Positions 45,571 to 57,147 of a stretch of 64,000 nt of DNA are shown piece by piece. Position 1 is the first letter of the stretch, and each line of letters begins with the position of its first letter. The DNA lies in NCBI RefSeq assembly GCF_904849725.1, contig NC_058519.1, positions 103,156,881 through 103,220,880 of the forward strand. Reading direction: 5' to 3'. The translations under genes and the position numbers were made by a program. The DNA is from Hordeum vulgare subsp. vulgare (lineage: Eukaryota; Streptophyta; Magnoliopsida; Poales; Poaceae). The notes under the pieces are model-generated. The model had not been told where the DNA came from. It was given only the letters and a program-made list of their open reading frames with translations, and did not search any database.

Positions 45571-48189
45571 ACTCCTGCTCGTCCTCGAGTAGGGAAGTGA
45601 TAAAGAATGAATTTTTGATGCTTTCATGCTACCTAGCATAGATGTTCTTTGTAACTCCTCTTATGTGACGTGAATGTTCATATCCATTAGATTCAAAACA
45701 ATAATTTGCTATTGACGTGGAAACAATAATAATTCAAGCAAACTAGCAAGGTAGTCATGAACTTTCAAAATAACAAGGCCAAAAGAAAGTTATCCCTACA
45801 AAAGCATATAGTCTGGCTATGCTCTATCATCATTGCACAACGAATTTAAATCATGCACAACCCCGGTATTGGCCAAGTAATTGTTTCACACCTTTACTTT
45901 CTCAAACCTTTCCAACTCTCACGCAATACATGAGCGTGAGCCATGGTTATAGCACTATAGATGGTGTGGAGTGTGGTGGAGGTTGCAAGACAAAAAAAAA
46001 GATAGTCACATTAACTAGGCATATCAATGAGCCGTGGAGATGCTCATCAATAGATATCAATGTGAATGAGTAGGGATTGCCATACAAATGATGCACTAGA
46101 GCTGAGAGTATGTGAAAGCTCATAAAGAAAACTAGTGGGTGTGCATCCAACTTGCTTGTTCACGAAGACCTAAGGCAATTTTGAGGAAGCCTATCTTTGG
46201 AATATACAAGCCAATTTATATAATGAAAATTTCCCACTAGCTATATGGTGGTGACAAAATGAGAGACTCTCAATCATGAAGATCATGGTGCTTAATATGC
46301 ACAAGTGTGGAAAAGTGGTAGCATTGTCCCTTCTCTTTTTTTCTCTCATTTTTTGGTGGGCTCTTTGGCCGCTTTTATTTCCTCACATGTGACAATGCTC
46401 CATAAATGATGATCATCACACTTTCAACTCAAAACTTAGAGCAACGATGACTCTATATGGAATGCCTTCGGTAGTGTACCGTGACAATGATCTAGCATGG
46501 CATAGACATTAATGGAAACATCATGCTAGCTATCTTACGATCATGTAATGGCAATGTAGATGTGGTGGCACATGTCATGGTGGTAGTTGCATGGCAATAT
46601 ATCTCGGAATGACTTTGAAAAAGCCATAGTAGGTAGGTATGATGGCTGTTTTGAGGGAGGCTAATGGTGGGTTTTGTGTACCGGCGAAATTTTTCGGCAC
46701 TAAGAAGATAGTGATCGTGGAAGGTGAAAGTGCATCTAAACCATGGACTCAACATTAGTCATGAAGAACTCATATACTTGTTGCAAAAGTTCTATTAGTA
46801 ATCGAAACAAAGCATTCAACGCATACTCCTAGGGGAAGGGTTGGTAGGTATAAACCATCGCGCGATCCCGACCGCCACGCAAAGGATGACAATCAATAGA
46901 CTAATCATGCTCAGATTTCCTCACATAGCGGTTCACCATACGTGCATGCTACGGGAATCACTAACTTCAACACAAGTATTTCTAGATCCACAACACCTTA
47001 CTAGCATGACTTCAGTATTACCAAAATCACAACTCAAAACTAGTTGAGATGAATCAAACTTCTCTAACTATTCAATGCACATGAAGGTGGAAGTTTTCGT
47101 ATCCCTTTGGATAACTACCCCTTTTGAGACTACTTTCAAAACATAGATCAACTACCAAGCCACGCACCGATGCGCTCTAAAAGATATAAGTGAAGCACAT
47201 AGAGCAAAAGTATCTAGCTCAAAAGATATAAGTGAAGCACAGGTGAGCTGAATTGTCTACCAAAAGATATAAGTGAAGCTCGACAAAATCATGGTGTGTG
47301 CATGTCTCTCTCTCTAGGTGTGCAGCAAGGATGATTGTGACACAACAAAAATAAAAGACTCCTACGATACAATACGCTCCAAGCAAAAACACATAACATG
47401 TGGTGAATAAAAATATAGCCCCAAATAACGTTACCGATGGATTGAAGACGAGAGAGGGAATGCCTTCCCGGGGCATCCCCAAGCTTAGGCTTTTACGACA
47501 TCCTTGAATCTCTTGGGGTGCCTTGGGAATCCCCAAGCTTGAGATCTTGCCACTCTTTATCTCTTTGTCCATAAGAAGTTCACCCAAAACTTGAAAACTT
47601 CACAACACGAAACTTAAACAGAAACTCGTGATAACAATAGTATGAGAAAGCAAACCACCACTTCCTTAGGTATTGTAGCAAACTTAAGTTCTACTTATGC
47701 TGATGTTGGGTTACTGTATTTTCAATCTTCCATGGCTAATACCCCCGATACTATCCATAGTTTCATCGAAATAAGCAACCAACACAACAAAAACAGAATC
47801 TGTTAACAGCAGACCAGTCTGTAGCAATGTGTATATTTCGTATACTTCTGGTACTTCAAAAATTCTGAAAAATTACGACAGTCTGAAGAATTGGCGTAGC
47901 AATCAGCAGCAAAAATAATCAACTCAAAAGCTCTTACATAAAAAAATGAAAATTCTTTTCGTGAGCAGAAAGCTTCTGTCTTTTCCAGCATGACCAAACG
48001 ATCATCTCCAAGACTAATCATAACGGTTTTGCTTGGCACAAATGCAAAAAGAAACACAAAAAACACAATCATAACATAATTATGAAAGTGTGGAAAACAC
48101 AAAACAGAAATAAAAAGGATAGATTCATTGGGTTGCCTCCCAACAAGCGCTTTTGTTTAATGCCCTTAGCTAGGCATTCAATAATGCTC
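45571..48189. other. noncoding interior of element D
   Basis: I see no coding domain here. It holds an array of AAAAGATATAAGTGAAGC units (47165-47285) and two internal polypurine-like words (plus-strand CCCCAAGCTTA at 47477 and CCCCAAGCTT at 47531), paralleling the noncoding interior of element A. Confidence 0.55.
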
Positions 48190-48936
48190 TCACAAAAGAC
48201 AAGAATTGAAGCACAACGAGAGCATCCTAAAGCATGTGAAAACCACATCTAAGTCTAACATACTTCCTATGCATAGGCATTTTATAGGAAAACAAATTGT
48301 CAAGACAACCAATAGTTGCCATATGCAAGGAAGAAGAAAGAGACAATAGCAATCTCCACATAACGAGAGGTAATTTGGTAACATGAAAGTTTCTACCAAA
48401 ATATTTTCCTCTCTCATAGCAATTACATGTGGGATCATATTCGAATTCAACAATGCAACTGTCACATAGGATATTTTTTCATGACCCACATGCATGCAAA
48501 GTTGACGCTCTTCAAAAATAGTGGGATTATCATCAACTAAAGTCATGACTTCTCCAAACCCACTTTCAATATTATTGCAAATATCATATTCATCATGAGG
48601 TTTAAACAAATTTTCAAGATTATAAGAAAGATCATCACCCCAATCATGATTATTGCAATAAGTAGTAGTCATAGCAAAACCAACATCCCCAAGCTTAGGG
48701 TTTTGCATATTTTTAGCATGATTGTCATTAATAGAATTTATTGTGAAACCATTGCAATCATGCTTTTCATCCAAGGAGCCCTCGTGAATCATTTCATAAA
48801 TTTCTTCATCACGATTTTCAGATTCACGCATCTCAAGCAAAACTCCATAAAGATAGTCAAGTGCACTCAACTCACTAGCAATTCGTTCCACATAAGTGGG
48901 TCTCTTAAAGAGATTAGCAAGTGGATGAGGATCCAT
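48190..48936 (-). CDS. uncharacterised ORF of element D (248 codons)
   Basis: ATG at 48936 lies about 250 bp after the primer site. The protein starts MDPHPLANLFKRPTYVER, with an acidic N-terminal half (MRESENRDEEIYEMIHEGS, DLSYNLENLFKPHDEYD) and a hydrophobic, Cys-rich C-terminal end (LSLCGDCYCLFLLPCIW) that may be out-of-frame or noncoding read-through. I do not recognise a family beyond proteins of pol-less Triticeae LTR elements. A polypurine-like word at 48687-48697 lies inside the frame. Confidence 0.5.
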   Translation of the reverse strand: MDPHPLANLFKRPTYVERIASELSALDYLYGVLLEMRESENRDEEIYEMIHEGSLDEKHDCNGFTINSINDNHAKNMQNPKLGDVGFAMTTTYCNNHDWGDDLSYNLENLFKPHDEYDICNNIESGFGEVMTLVDDNPTIFEERQLCMHVGHEKISYVTVALLNSNMIPHVIAMREENILVETFMLPNYLSLCGDCYCLFLLPCIWQLLVVLTICFPIKCLCIGSMLDLDVVFTCFRMLSLCFNSCLL

Positions 48937-49171
48937 ATCACTAGATTTTCAGCAAGCGAAGATGCAAGCATATTGAAGGCACATGGCACACAAGCGAACA
49001 TAAAGCAAGCGAGAGGAAAGGGCGAACGAAAAAGGCAAAAGAAAACGGCAAAGGAGAAGGAAAATGAAAACGGCAAATGTGAAGTGGGGGAGAGGAAAAC
49101 TAGAGGCAACTGCCAAAAAAAAGTAAATGCAGGAGATGAGTTTGTGAGACCTACTTGGATAGATCTCTCCT

Positions 49172-49189
49172 TCCCCGTCAATGGCGCCA
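49172..49189 (-). promoter_or_regulatory. primer-binding-like site of element D
   Basis: Plus-strand TCCCCGTCAATGGCGCCA differs at two positions from the tRNA-Asp 3' end, about 10 bp from the 5' LTR border. Confidence 0.6.
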
Positions 49190-50139
49190 GAAATACTTCT
49201 GCTACTGCAACAAAAGACCTTCCATCGGTGCCAGAAACACGTGCTGATGGGAGACTATTCTTGTCTTGATTCTCCTCAGCAACGGCACCAGGAATCCTTC
49301 TGCTACGGCTACGCCTTTAGGGACTTCCTAGGAAAACATGCAAAGGATTTCCCCACGGCCTTGGAGCCTTGCGTTGGTGTTCCCTCAAAGCGAAAAGGGT
49401 GATGTAGCGCAGCGGTGGTAAGTATTTCCCTCAGTTTTGAGAACCAAGGTATCGATCCAGTGAAGGAGTATCACAAGTGACGGCACAAACACAAAGAACC
49501 TGCTCCCAACGCTATGAAGGGGTTGTCAATCCCTTATAGATTGTTTGCAAAGTGAGAACTGAAAGCAACAAAGTAACAAAGCAAAGTAAAAGCGGAGGTG
49601 TAAACAATAGATGTGAATAGACCCGGAGGCCGTAGTGTTTACTAGTGGCTTCTCTCATGAAAGCAAGTAGACGGTGGGTGAACAAATTACTGTCGAGCAA
49701 TTGATAGAACCGCACATAGTCGCGACGTCATCTATGGCAATGATTATATCTATAGGCATCACATCCAAAACAAGTAGACCGATACTTTCTGCATCTACTA
49801 CTATTACTCCACACGTCGACCGCTATCCAGCATGCATCTAGTGTATTAAGTCCAAAAGAACAGAGTAACGCCTTAAGCAAGATGACATGATGTAGATGGA
49901 CAATCACATATCAACGACAGAGCCCACCTTGTTACCCTTGATGGCAACTACTGAATGTGTGCCTTGCTGCCCCTATTGTCACCGGGAAAGGTCACCACAT
50001 GGTAAGAACCCAAAACCAAGCACTTCTCCCATTGCAAGAATCATAGATCTAGTTGGCCAAACAAAACCCAAGACTTGGAGAGACTTACAAGGATATCAAA
50101 TCATGTAATTAAAAAATCAGCAAAGACTCAAATATATAT

Positions 50140-51907
50140 TGTTGGGTAACGTAGCATAAATTCAAAAAAATTCCTACGCATATTCAGATCTTCCTATGGA
50201 GAGACCAGCAACGAGAGAGGGTGAGTGCATCTTCATACCTTTGAAGATCGCTAAGCGGAAGCGTTGCTAGAATGCGGTTGATGGAGTCGTACTCGCGGCG
50301 ATTCAGATCGCGGTGTGATTCCGATCTAGTGCCGAACCACGGCACCTCCGCGTTCAACACACGTGCAGCCCGGTGACGTCTCCCGCACCTTGATCCAGCA
50401 AGGAGGAGGGAGAGGTTGGGGAAGATCTCCTGCAGGACGACGGCGTGGTGTCGATGGAGAGACGAGGTCTCCCGGCAGGGCTTCGCCAAGCACCGTGGGA
50501 GAGGAGGAAGAAGGGGGGCAGGGCTGCGCCGAGGGAGATGGAAAACTGTGTGTAAAACAGCCCCAAAACCCCCACTATATATATGAGGAGGGGAGGGGGG
50601 TGCCACCCTTAGGGTTCCCACCCTAGGTGGTGCGGCAGCCCCCCCAGATGGGAGGTGCGGTGGCGAGGGCAGGGGGAGGGGGTGGCGCACACCTAGGTGG
50701 GCCTTAGGCCCACCAGTGCCTAGGGTTTCCCCCCGTCTCCACCTCCTGCACCTTGGGCCCCCTTGTGGGAGGCGCACCAGCCCACTTTGGGCTGGTTGCC
50801 CTCCCTCTTTTGGCCCATTCTACCTCTTGGGGCTGGTGGCCCCTCCCGGTGGACCCTCGGGACCATTACCGGTGGTCCCGGTACATTACCGGTGACCTCC
50901 GAAACATTTCCGGTGTCCAAAACCATCCATCCTATATATCAATCTTTACCTCCGGACCATTCCGGAGCTCCTCGTGACGTCCAGGATCTCATCCGGGACT
51001 CCGAACAAATTTCGGTAATGTCGTATAACAATTCCCTATAACCCTAGCGTCATCGAACCTTAAGTGTGTAGACCCTACGGGTTCGGGAGACAGGCAGACA
51101 TGACCGAGACACCTCTCCGGCCAATAACCATCAGTGGGGTCTGGATACCCATGGTGGTTCCACTTGCTCCACGGTGATCTCATCGGATGAACCACGATGT
51201 CAAGGATTCAATCAATCCTGTATACAATTCCCTTTGTTTGTCGGTATAGAACTTGCCCGAGATTCGATCATCGGTATACCTATACCTTGTTCAATTTCGT
51301 TACCGGTAAGTCTCTTTACTCGTTCCGTAGCATCTCATCGTGTGACTTACCTCCTAGTCACATTGAGCTCATGATGATGTTCTACCGAGTGGGCCTAGAG
51401 ATACCTCTTCGTCACGCGGAGTGACAAATCCCGATCTCGATTCGTACCAACCCAACAGACACTTTTAGAGGTACCCGTAGTGCACCTTTATAGTCACCTA
51501 GTTACGTTGTGACATTTGATACACCCAAAGCACTCCTACGGTATCCGGGAGTTGCACAATCTCACGGTCGAAGGAAAAGACACTTGACATTAGAAAAGTT
51601 TTAGCATACGAACAATACGATCTAGTGCTATGCTTAGGATTAGGTCTTGTCCATCACATCATTCTCCCAATGATGTGATCCCGTTATCAATGACATCTAA
51701 TGCCCATGATCAGGAAACCATGATCATCTATTGATCTACGAGCTAGCCAACTAGAGGCTTGCTAGGGACACATTGTGATCTATTTATTCACACATGTATT
51801 ACTGTTTCCTGTTAATACAATTATAGCATGAACAATAGACGATTATCATGAACAAGGAAATATGATAATAACCATTTTATTATTGCCTCTAGGGCATATT
51901 TGCAACA
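50140..51907 (-). repeat. 3' LTR of the Angela-type element
   Basis: 1768 bp; on the minus strand ends CTACGTTACCCAACA. Variants relative to 57148-58916 include TTCC/TTCG and GCGTGG/GCATGG near the outer end. Confidence 0.92.
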
Positions 51908-51993
51908 GTCTCCCACTTGCACTAGAGTCAATAATCTAGTTACGTTGTGATGTATCGAACACTCATAGCATTATGGTGTTGATCATGTTTTGC

Positions 51994-53569
51994 TCACGGA
52001 AGAGGTTTAGTCAACGGGTCTGCGACATTCAGATCCGTATGTACTTTACAAATCTCTATTACTCCACTATGGACATGGTCTTGGATGGAGTTGTAGTGGC
52101 GTTTGATGTTCTTGGTCTTCCGGTGAAACCTGGGCTCCTTGGCTATGGCAATGGCCCCAGTGTTATCACAGAAGAGCATCATTAGACCCGACGCGCTTGG
52201 AACCACTCCAAGGTTGGTGATGAGCTCCTTCATCCAAATTCCTTCACGAGCCGCTTCTGAAGCAGCTATGTACTTCGCTTCACATGTAGATGCTGCCACA
52301 ACTTCTTGCTTGCTGCTGCACCAGCTCACTGCCCCACCATTCAAAACATATACGTATCCGATCTGTGACTTAGAGTCATCCGGATCTGTGTCGAAGCTAG
52401 CGTCGACGTAACCCTTTACGACGAGCTCTTCGTCACCTCCATAAACGAGAAACATTTCCTTAGTCCTCTTCATGTACTTAAGGATATTCTTGACCGCTGT
52501 CCAGTGTTCCATACCGGGATCACTTTGGTACCTCCCTACCAAACTTATGGCAAGGTTTATATCAGGTCTGGTACACAGCATGGCATACATTAGAGAGCCT
52601 ACGGCTGAAGCGTAGGGGACAATACTCATCTTCTCTCTATCTGCTGCCGTGGTTGGTGACTGAGTCTTACTCAATCTCATACCTTGCAAAACTGGCAAGA
52701 ACCCTTTCTTTGAGCTTTCCATATTGAACTTCTTCAATATCTTGTCAAGTTATGTACTTTGCGAAAGACCTATGAGGCGCCTCGATCTATCTCTATAGAT
52801 CCTTATGCCTAATATGTATACAGCTTCTCCAAGGTCCTTCATTGAAAAACTCTTGTTCAAATAGGCCTTTATGCTCTCCAACATCTCTATATTATTTCCC
52901 ATCAATAATATGTCATCCACATACAGTATGAGGAAAGCTACAGAGCTCCCACTCACTTTCTTGTACAGACAGGCTTCTCTGTAAACCTGTATGAAGCCAA
53001 ACGCTTTAATCACCTCATTAAAGCGAATGTTCCAACTCCGAGATGCTTGCACCAGCCCATAGATGGAGTGCTGGAGCTTGCACACTTTGTTAGAACCCTT
53101 AGGGTCGACAAAACCTTCTTGTTGCATCATATACAACTCTTCCTTAAGGTTCCCATTAAGGAATGTTGTTTTGACGTCCATTTGCCAAATTTCATAATCA
53201 TAAAAGGCGGCAATTGCTAACATGATTCAGACTGATTTCAGCTTCGCCACGGGAGAGAAAGTCTCTACGTAGTCAATTTCTTGAATTTGTCGAAAACCCT
53301 TTGCGACAAGTCGAGCTTTATAAATGGTTACATTACCGTTTGCATCATTTATTTTCTATGGCTCGCCGGTCATCGGGCAAGTCCACCAAAGTCCATACTT
53401 TGTTCTCATACATGGATCCTATCTCGGATTTCATAGCTTCAAGCCATTTGTTGGAATTCGGGCCCGCCATCGCTTCTTCATAGTTCGAAGGTTCACCGTT
53501 GTCTAACAACATGATTTCCATCACATGGTTGCCGTACCACTCTGGTGCGGAGCGAGCCCTTGTGGACCT
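51994..53569 (-). pseudogene. Angela-type pol C-terminal half: RT and RNase H, broken
   Basis: RT (53223-52750) has the copia motifs QMDVKTTFLNG, KLQHSIYGLVQASRSWN and the catalytic YVDD (LILYVDDILLMG). One in-frame stop follows LSQST at about 52,750. The RNase H part (52737-51994) has VGSLMYAMLCTRPDI, GYVDASF, CEAKYIAASEA, LFCDNTGAIAIA and ends KVHTDLNVADPLTKPLP, close to the usual copia end. Between 53,569 and 53,224, the bridge from integrase is disrupted by a frameshift and stops. Confidence 0.88.
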
Positions 53570-55903
53570 TCACGGTTCAGTAGTAACTTGATCCGAAGCT
53601 TCATGATAATTATCATTAACTTCCTCTTCAGTTGGTGCAAGCGCCACAGGAACAATTTCCCGAGCTGCGCTACTTTCCTTTTCGAGAGGGGGTGTAATTA
53701 CCTCATCAAGTTCTACCTTCCTCCCACTTACTTCTTTCGAGAGAAACTCTTTCTCTAGAAAGGATCCGTTCTTGGCAACAAAGGTTTTACCTTCAGATCT
53801 AAGACAGAAGGTATACCCAATAGTTTCCTTTGGGTATCCTATGAATACGCATTTCTCGGCTTTGGGTTCGAGCTTTTCTGGTTGAAGTTTCTTCACATAA
53901 GCATCGCAGCCCCAAACTTTAAGAAACGACAACTTAGGCTTGTTGCCAAACCATAGTTCATACGGTGTCGTCTCAACGGATTTAGACGGTGCCCTATTTA
54001 AAGTGAATGCTGCAGTTTCTAATGCGTATCCCCAAAATGATAGCGGTAAGTCGATAAGAGACATCATAGATCGTACCATATCTAATAAAGTGCGATTATG
54101 ACGTTCAGACACTCCGTTGCGTTGCGGTGTGCCAGGCGGCGTCAGTTGTGAAACGATTCCACACTTCCTTAGGTGTGTGCCAAACTCGTGACTCAAATAT
54201 TCTCCTCCACGATCAGATCGTAGACACTTAGTTTTTCTGTCACGTTGATTCTCGACCTCACTCTGAAATTCCTTGAACTTTTCAAACGTCTCAGATTTGT
54301 GCTTCATCAAGTAGATATACCCATACCTACTCAAATGATCGGTGAGAGTGAGAACATAGCGATAGCCACCGCGAGCTTCAACGTTCATTGGACCACACAC
54401 ATCAGTATGTATTATTTCCAATAAGTCGGTTGCTCTCTCCATTATTCCTGAGAATGGAGTCTTAGTCATCTTGCCCATGAGGCACGGTTCGCATGTGTCA
54501 AACGATTCAAAGTCAAGAGACTCTAATAGTCCATCAGTATGGAGCTTCTTCATGCGCTTAACACCGATATGACCAAGGCAGCAGTGCCACAAGTATGTGG
54601 GACTATCATTATCAACTTTACATCTTTTGGTACTCACACTAAGAATATGTGTAACATCACGATCGAGATTCATCAAGAATAAACCATTCACCAACGGAGC
54701 ATGACCATAAAACATATCACTCATATAAATAGAACAACCATTATTCTCTGAATTAAATGAGTAGCCATCTCGCATTAAGCAAGACCCTGATACAACATTC
54801 ATGCTCAAAGCTGGTACTAAATAACAATTATTAAGGTTTAAAACTAATCCCGATGGTAGATGTAGAGGTAGCGTGCCGACATCGATCACATCGACCTTGG
54901 AGCCATTCCCGATGCGCATCGTCACCTCGTCCTTGGCGAGTCTCCGCTTATTCCGCAATTCCTGCTTTGAGTTGCAAATGTGAGCAACAAGACCGGTATC
55001 AAATACCCAGGAGCTACTACGAGCGGTGGTAAGGTACACATCAATAACATGTATATCACATATACCTTTAACGTTGCCGGCCTTTTTGTCCGCTAAGTAT
55101 TTGGGGCAGTTCCGCTTCCAGTGACCTTTTCCCTTGCAATAGTAGCACTCAGTCTCAGGCTTCGGTCCATTCTTTTTCTTCTTCCCGGCATCTGGCTTAC
55201 CGGGCGCGGTAACGGCTTTGCCGTCTTTCTTGAAGTTCTTCTTACCCTTGCCCTTCTTGAAACTAGTGGTCTTGTTGACCATCAACACTTGATGCTCTTT
55301 CTTGATTTCTACTTCTGCAGACTTGAGCATCGAGTACAACTCGGGAATGGTCTTCTCCATCCCTTGCATGTTGTAGTTCAGCACAAAACCTTTGTAGCTT
55401 GGTGGGAGAGACTGGAGGATTCTGTGAATTATAGCATCATCCGGAAGTTCGACTCCAAGTGAAGTCAGACGACCGTGTAACCCAGACATTTTGAGTATGT
55501 GCTCACTGACAGAACTGTTCTCCTCCATCTTACAACTAAAGAATTTGTCGGAGACTTCATATCTCTCGACACAGGCATGAGCTTGAAAAACTAGCTTCAG
55601 CTCTTGGAACATCTCATATGCACCGTGTTGCTCAAAACGCCTTTGGAGCCCCGTTTCCAAACTGTATAACATGCCACACCTAACTAGAGAGTAGTCATCA
55701 CTCCGCGTTTGCGAGACGTTCAGAATGTCCTGGGCTGCTGCGGGAGCGGGAGGGTCACCTAGCGGCGCATCAAGGACATAAGCCTTTTTAGCTGCTTCAG
55801 GGATGAGCTTCAAGTTGCGAACCCAGTCCGCATAGTTGCTACCATCATCTTTCAGCTTGTTTTTCTCTAGTAATGCGTTGAAATTGAGGTTGACGTTGGC
55901 CAT
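53570..55903 (-). CDS. Angela-type gag-protease-integrase polyprotein (777 aa)
   Basis: Starts MANVNLNFNALLEKNKLKDD, a gag that assembles virus-like particles. CCHC knuckle at residues 253-266 (CYYCKGKGHWKRNC). Protease motif at 302-304 (FDTGLVAHICN); the residue after DTG is Leu where copia proteases normally have Ser. Integrase: zinc-binding His/Cys with CEPC at 471-474, then the catalytic triad Asp501, Asp564 and Glu600 with the classical 35-residue D-E spacing (HTDVCGP, RSDRGGEY, NGVSE). The frame stops after ASDQVTTEP, before the RT. Confidence 0.92.
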   Translation of the reverse strand: MANVNLNFNALLEKNKLKDDGSNYADWVRNLKLIPEAAKKAYVLDAPLGDPPAPAAAQDILNVSQTRSDDYSLVRCGMLYSLETGLQRRFEQHGAYEMFQELKLVFQAHACVERYEVSDKFFSCKMEENSSVSEHILKMSGLHGRLTSLGVELPDDAIIHRILQSLPPSYKGFVLNYNMQGMEKTIPELYSMLKSAEVEIKKEHQVLMVNKTTSFKKGKGKKNFKKDGKAVTAPGKPDAGKKKKNGPKPETECYYCKGKGHWKRNCPKYLADKKAGNVKGICDIHVIDVYLTTARSSSWVFDTGLVAHICNSKQELRNKRRLAKDEVTMRIGNGSKVDVIDVGTLPLHLPSGLVLNLNNCYLVPALSMNVVSGSCLMRDGYSFNSENNGCSIYMSDMFYGHAPLVNGLFLMNLDRDVTHILSVSTKRCKVDNDSPTYLWHCCLGHIGVKRMKKLHTDGLLESLDFESFDTCEPCLMGKMTKTPFSGIMERATDLLEIIHTDVCGPMNVEARGGYRYVLTLTDHLSRYGYIYLMKHKSETFEKFKEFQSEVENQRDRKTKCLRSDRGGEYLSHEFGTHLRKCGIVSQLTPPGTPQRNGVSERHNRTLLDMVRSMMSLIDLPLSFWGYALETAAFTLNRAPSKSVETTPYELWFGNKPKLSFLKVWGCDAYVKKLQPEKLEPKAEKCVFIGYPKETIGYTFCLRSEGKTFVAKNGSFLEKEFLSKEVSGRKVELDEVITPPLEKESSAAREIVPVALAPTEEEVNDNYHEASDQVTTEP

Positions 55904-57147
55904 CTACAATATTTATAAAGACAACTTTTAGACTAAGTTCATGAAAATTAAGTTCATTTAATCAAATTAAGTATGAACTCCCACTTAAGTCGACATCCCT
56001 CTAGTCATCTAAGTGATACATGATCCATGTTCACTAACTCGTGTCCGATCATCACGTGAGACGGACTAGTCACCATGGTGAGCAACTTCATGCTGATCGT
56101 ATTCAACCATACAAATCATGTTCGACCTTTCGGTCTCTTGTATTCGAGGTCATGTCTGTACATGCTAAGCTCGTCGAGTCAACCTAGGTGTTTCGCGTGT
56201 GTAAATCTGGCTTACACCCGTTGTATGCGAACGTTAGAATCTATCACACCCGATCATCACGTGGTGCTTCGAGACAACGATCCTTCGCAACGGTGCACAC
56301 TTAGGGGAATACATTCTCGAAATTTTTAAGAGGGATCATCTTATTATGCTACCGTCGTTCTAAGCAATAAGATGAAAAACATGATAAACATCACAATGCA
56401 ATCATATAGTGACATGATATGGCCATTATCATCTTTGCTCTTTCGATCTCCATCTTCAGGCATCGCATGATCATCATTGTCACCGGTGTGACACCATGAG
56501 CTCCATCATCGTGTCTCCGTGAAGTCGTCACACCAACTACTACTATAGCTAACCGTTAGCAATGAAGTAAAAGTAGTAAGCACATGGCGTTGCATCTCAT
56601 ACAATAAATTAAGACAACTCCTATGGCTCCTGCCGGTTGTCATACTCATGGACATGCAAGTCGTGAAACCTATTACAATAACATGATCATCTCATACATC
56701 ATACATGCAACATCAAAACTTTTGCCATATCACATCACATGTCAAACCCTGCAAAAACAAGTTAGACATCCTCTAGTTGTTGTTGCAAGTTTTACGTGGT
56801 TGATTTGGGTTTCTAGCAAGAACGCCTTCTTACCTACGTGACAGCCACAACGATGATATGCCAAAGCTATTACCCTTCATAAGGACCCTTTTCATCAAAT
56901 CCAATCCGACTAGAGTAGGAGAGACAGACACCTACCGACCACCTTTATGCACGGTGTGCATGTGTGTCGGTGGAACCAGTCTCACGTAAGCGTACGTGTA
57001 ATGTCGGTCCGAGCTGCTTCATCCCACAATACCGCTGGAAAAGAATAAGACTAGTAGCGGCAAGCAATTGACAAATCATCGCCCACAACCTTTTGTGTTC
57101 TACTCGTGCATAGAATCTACGGATAGAAAACCTGGCTCGGCTGCCAC
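55904..57147 (-). other. 5' leader of the Angela-type element
   Basis: About 1.2 kb between the 5' LTR and the gag ATG. Just inside the LTR the minus strand reads GTGGCAGCCGAGCCAGG, the place of the primer site. No ORF of note; the structured leader with packaging signals is expected here. Confidence 0.6.
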
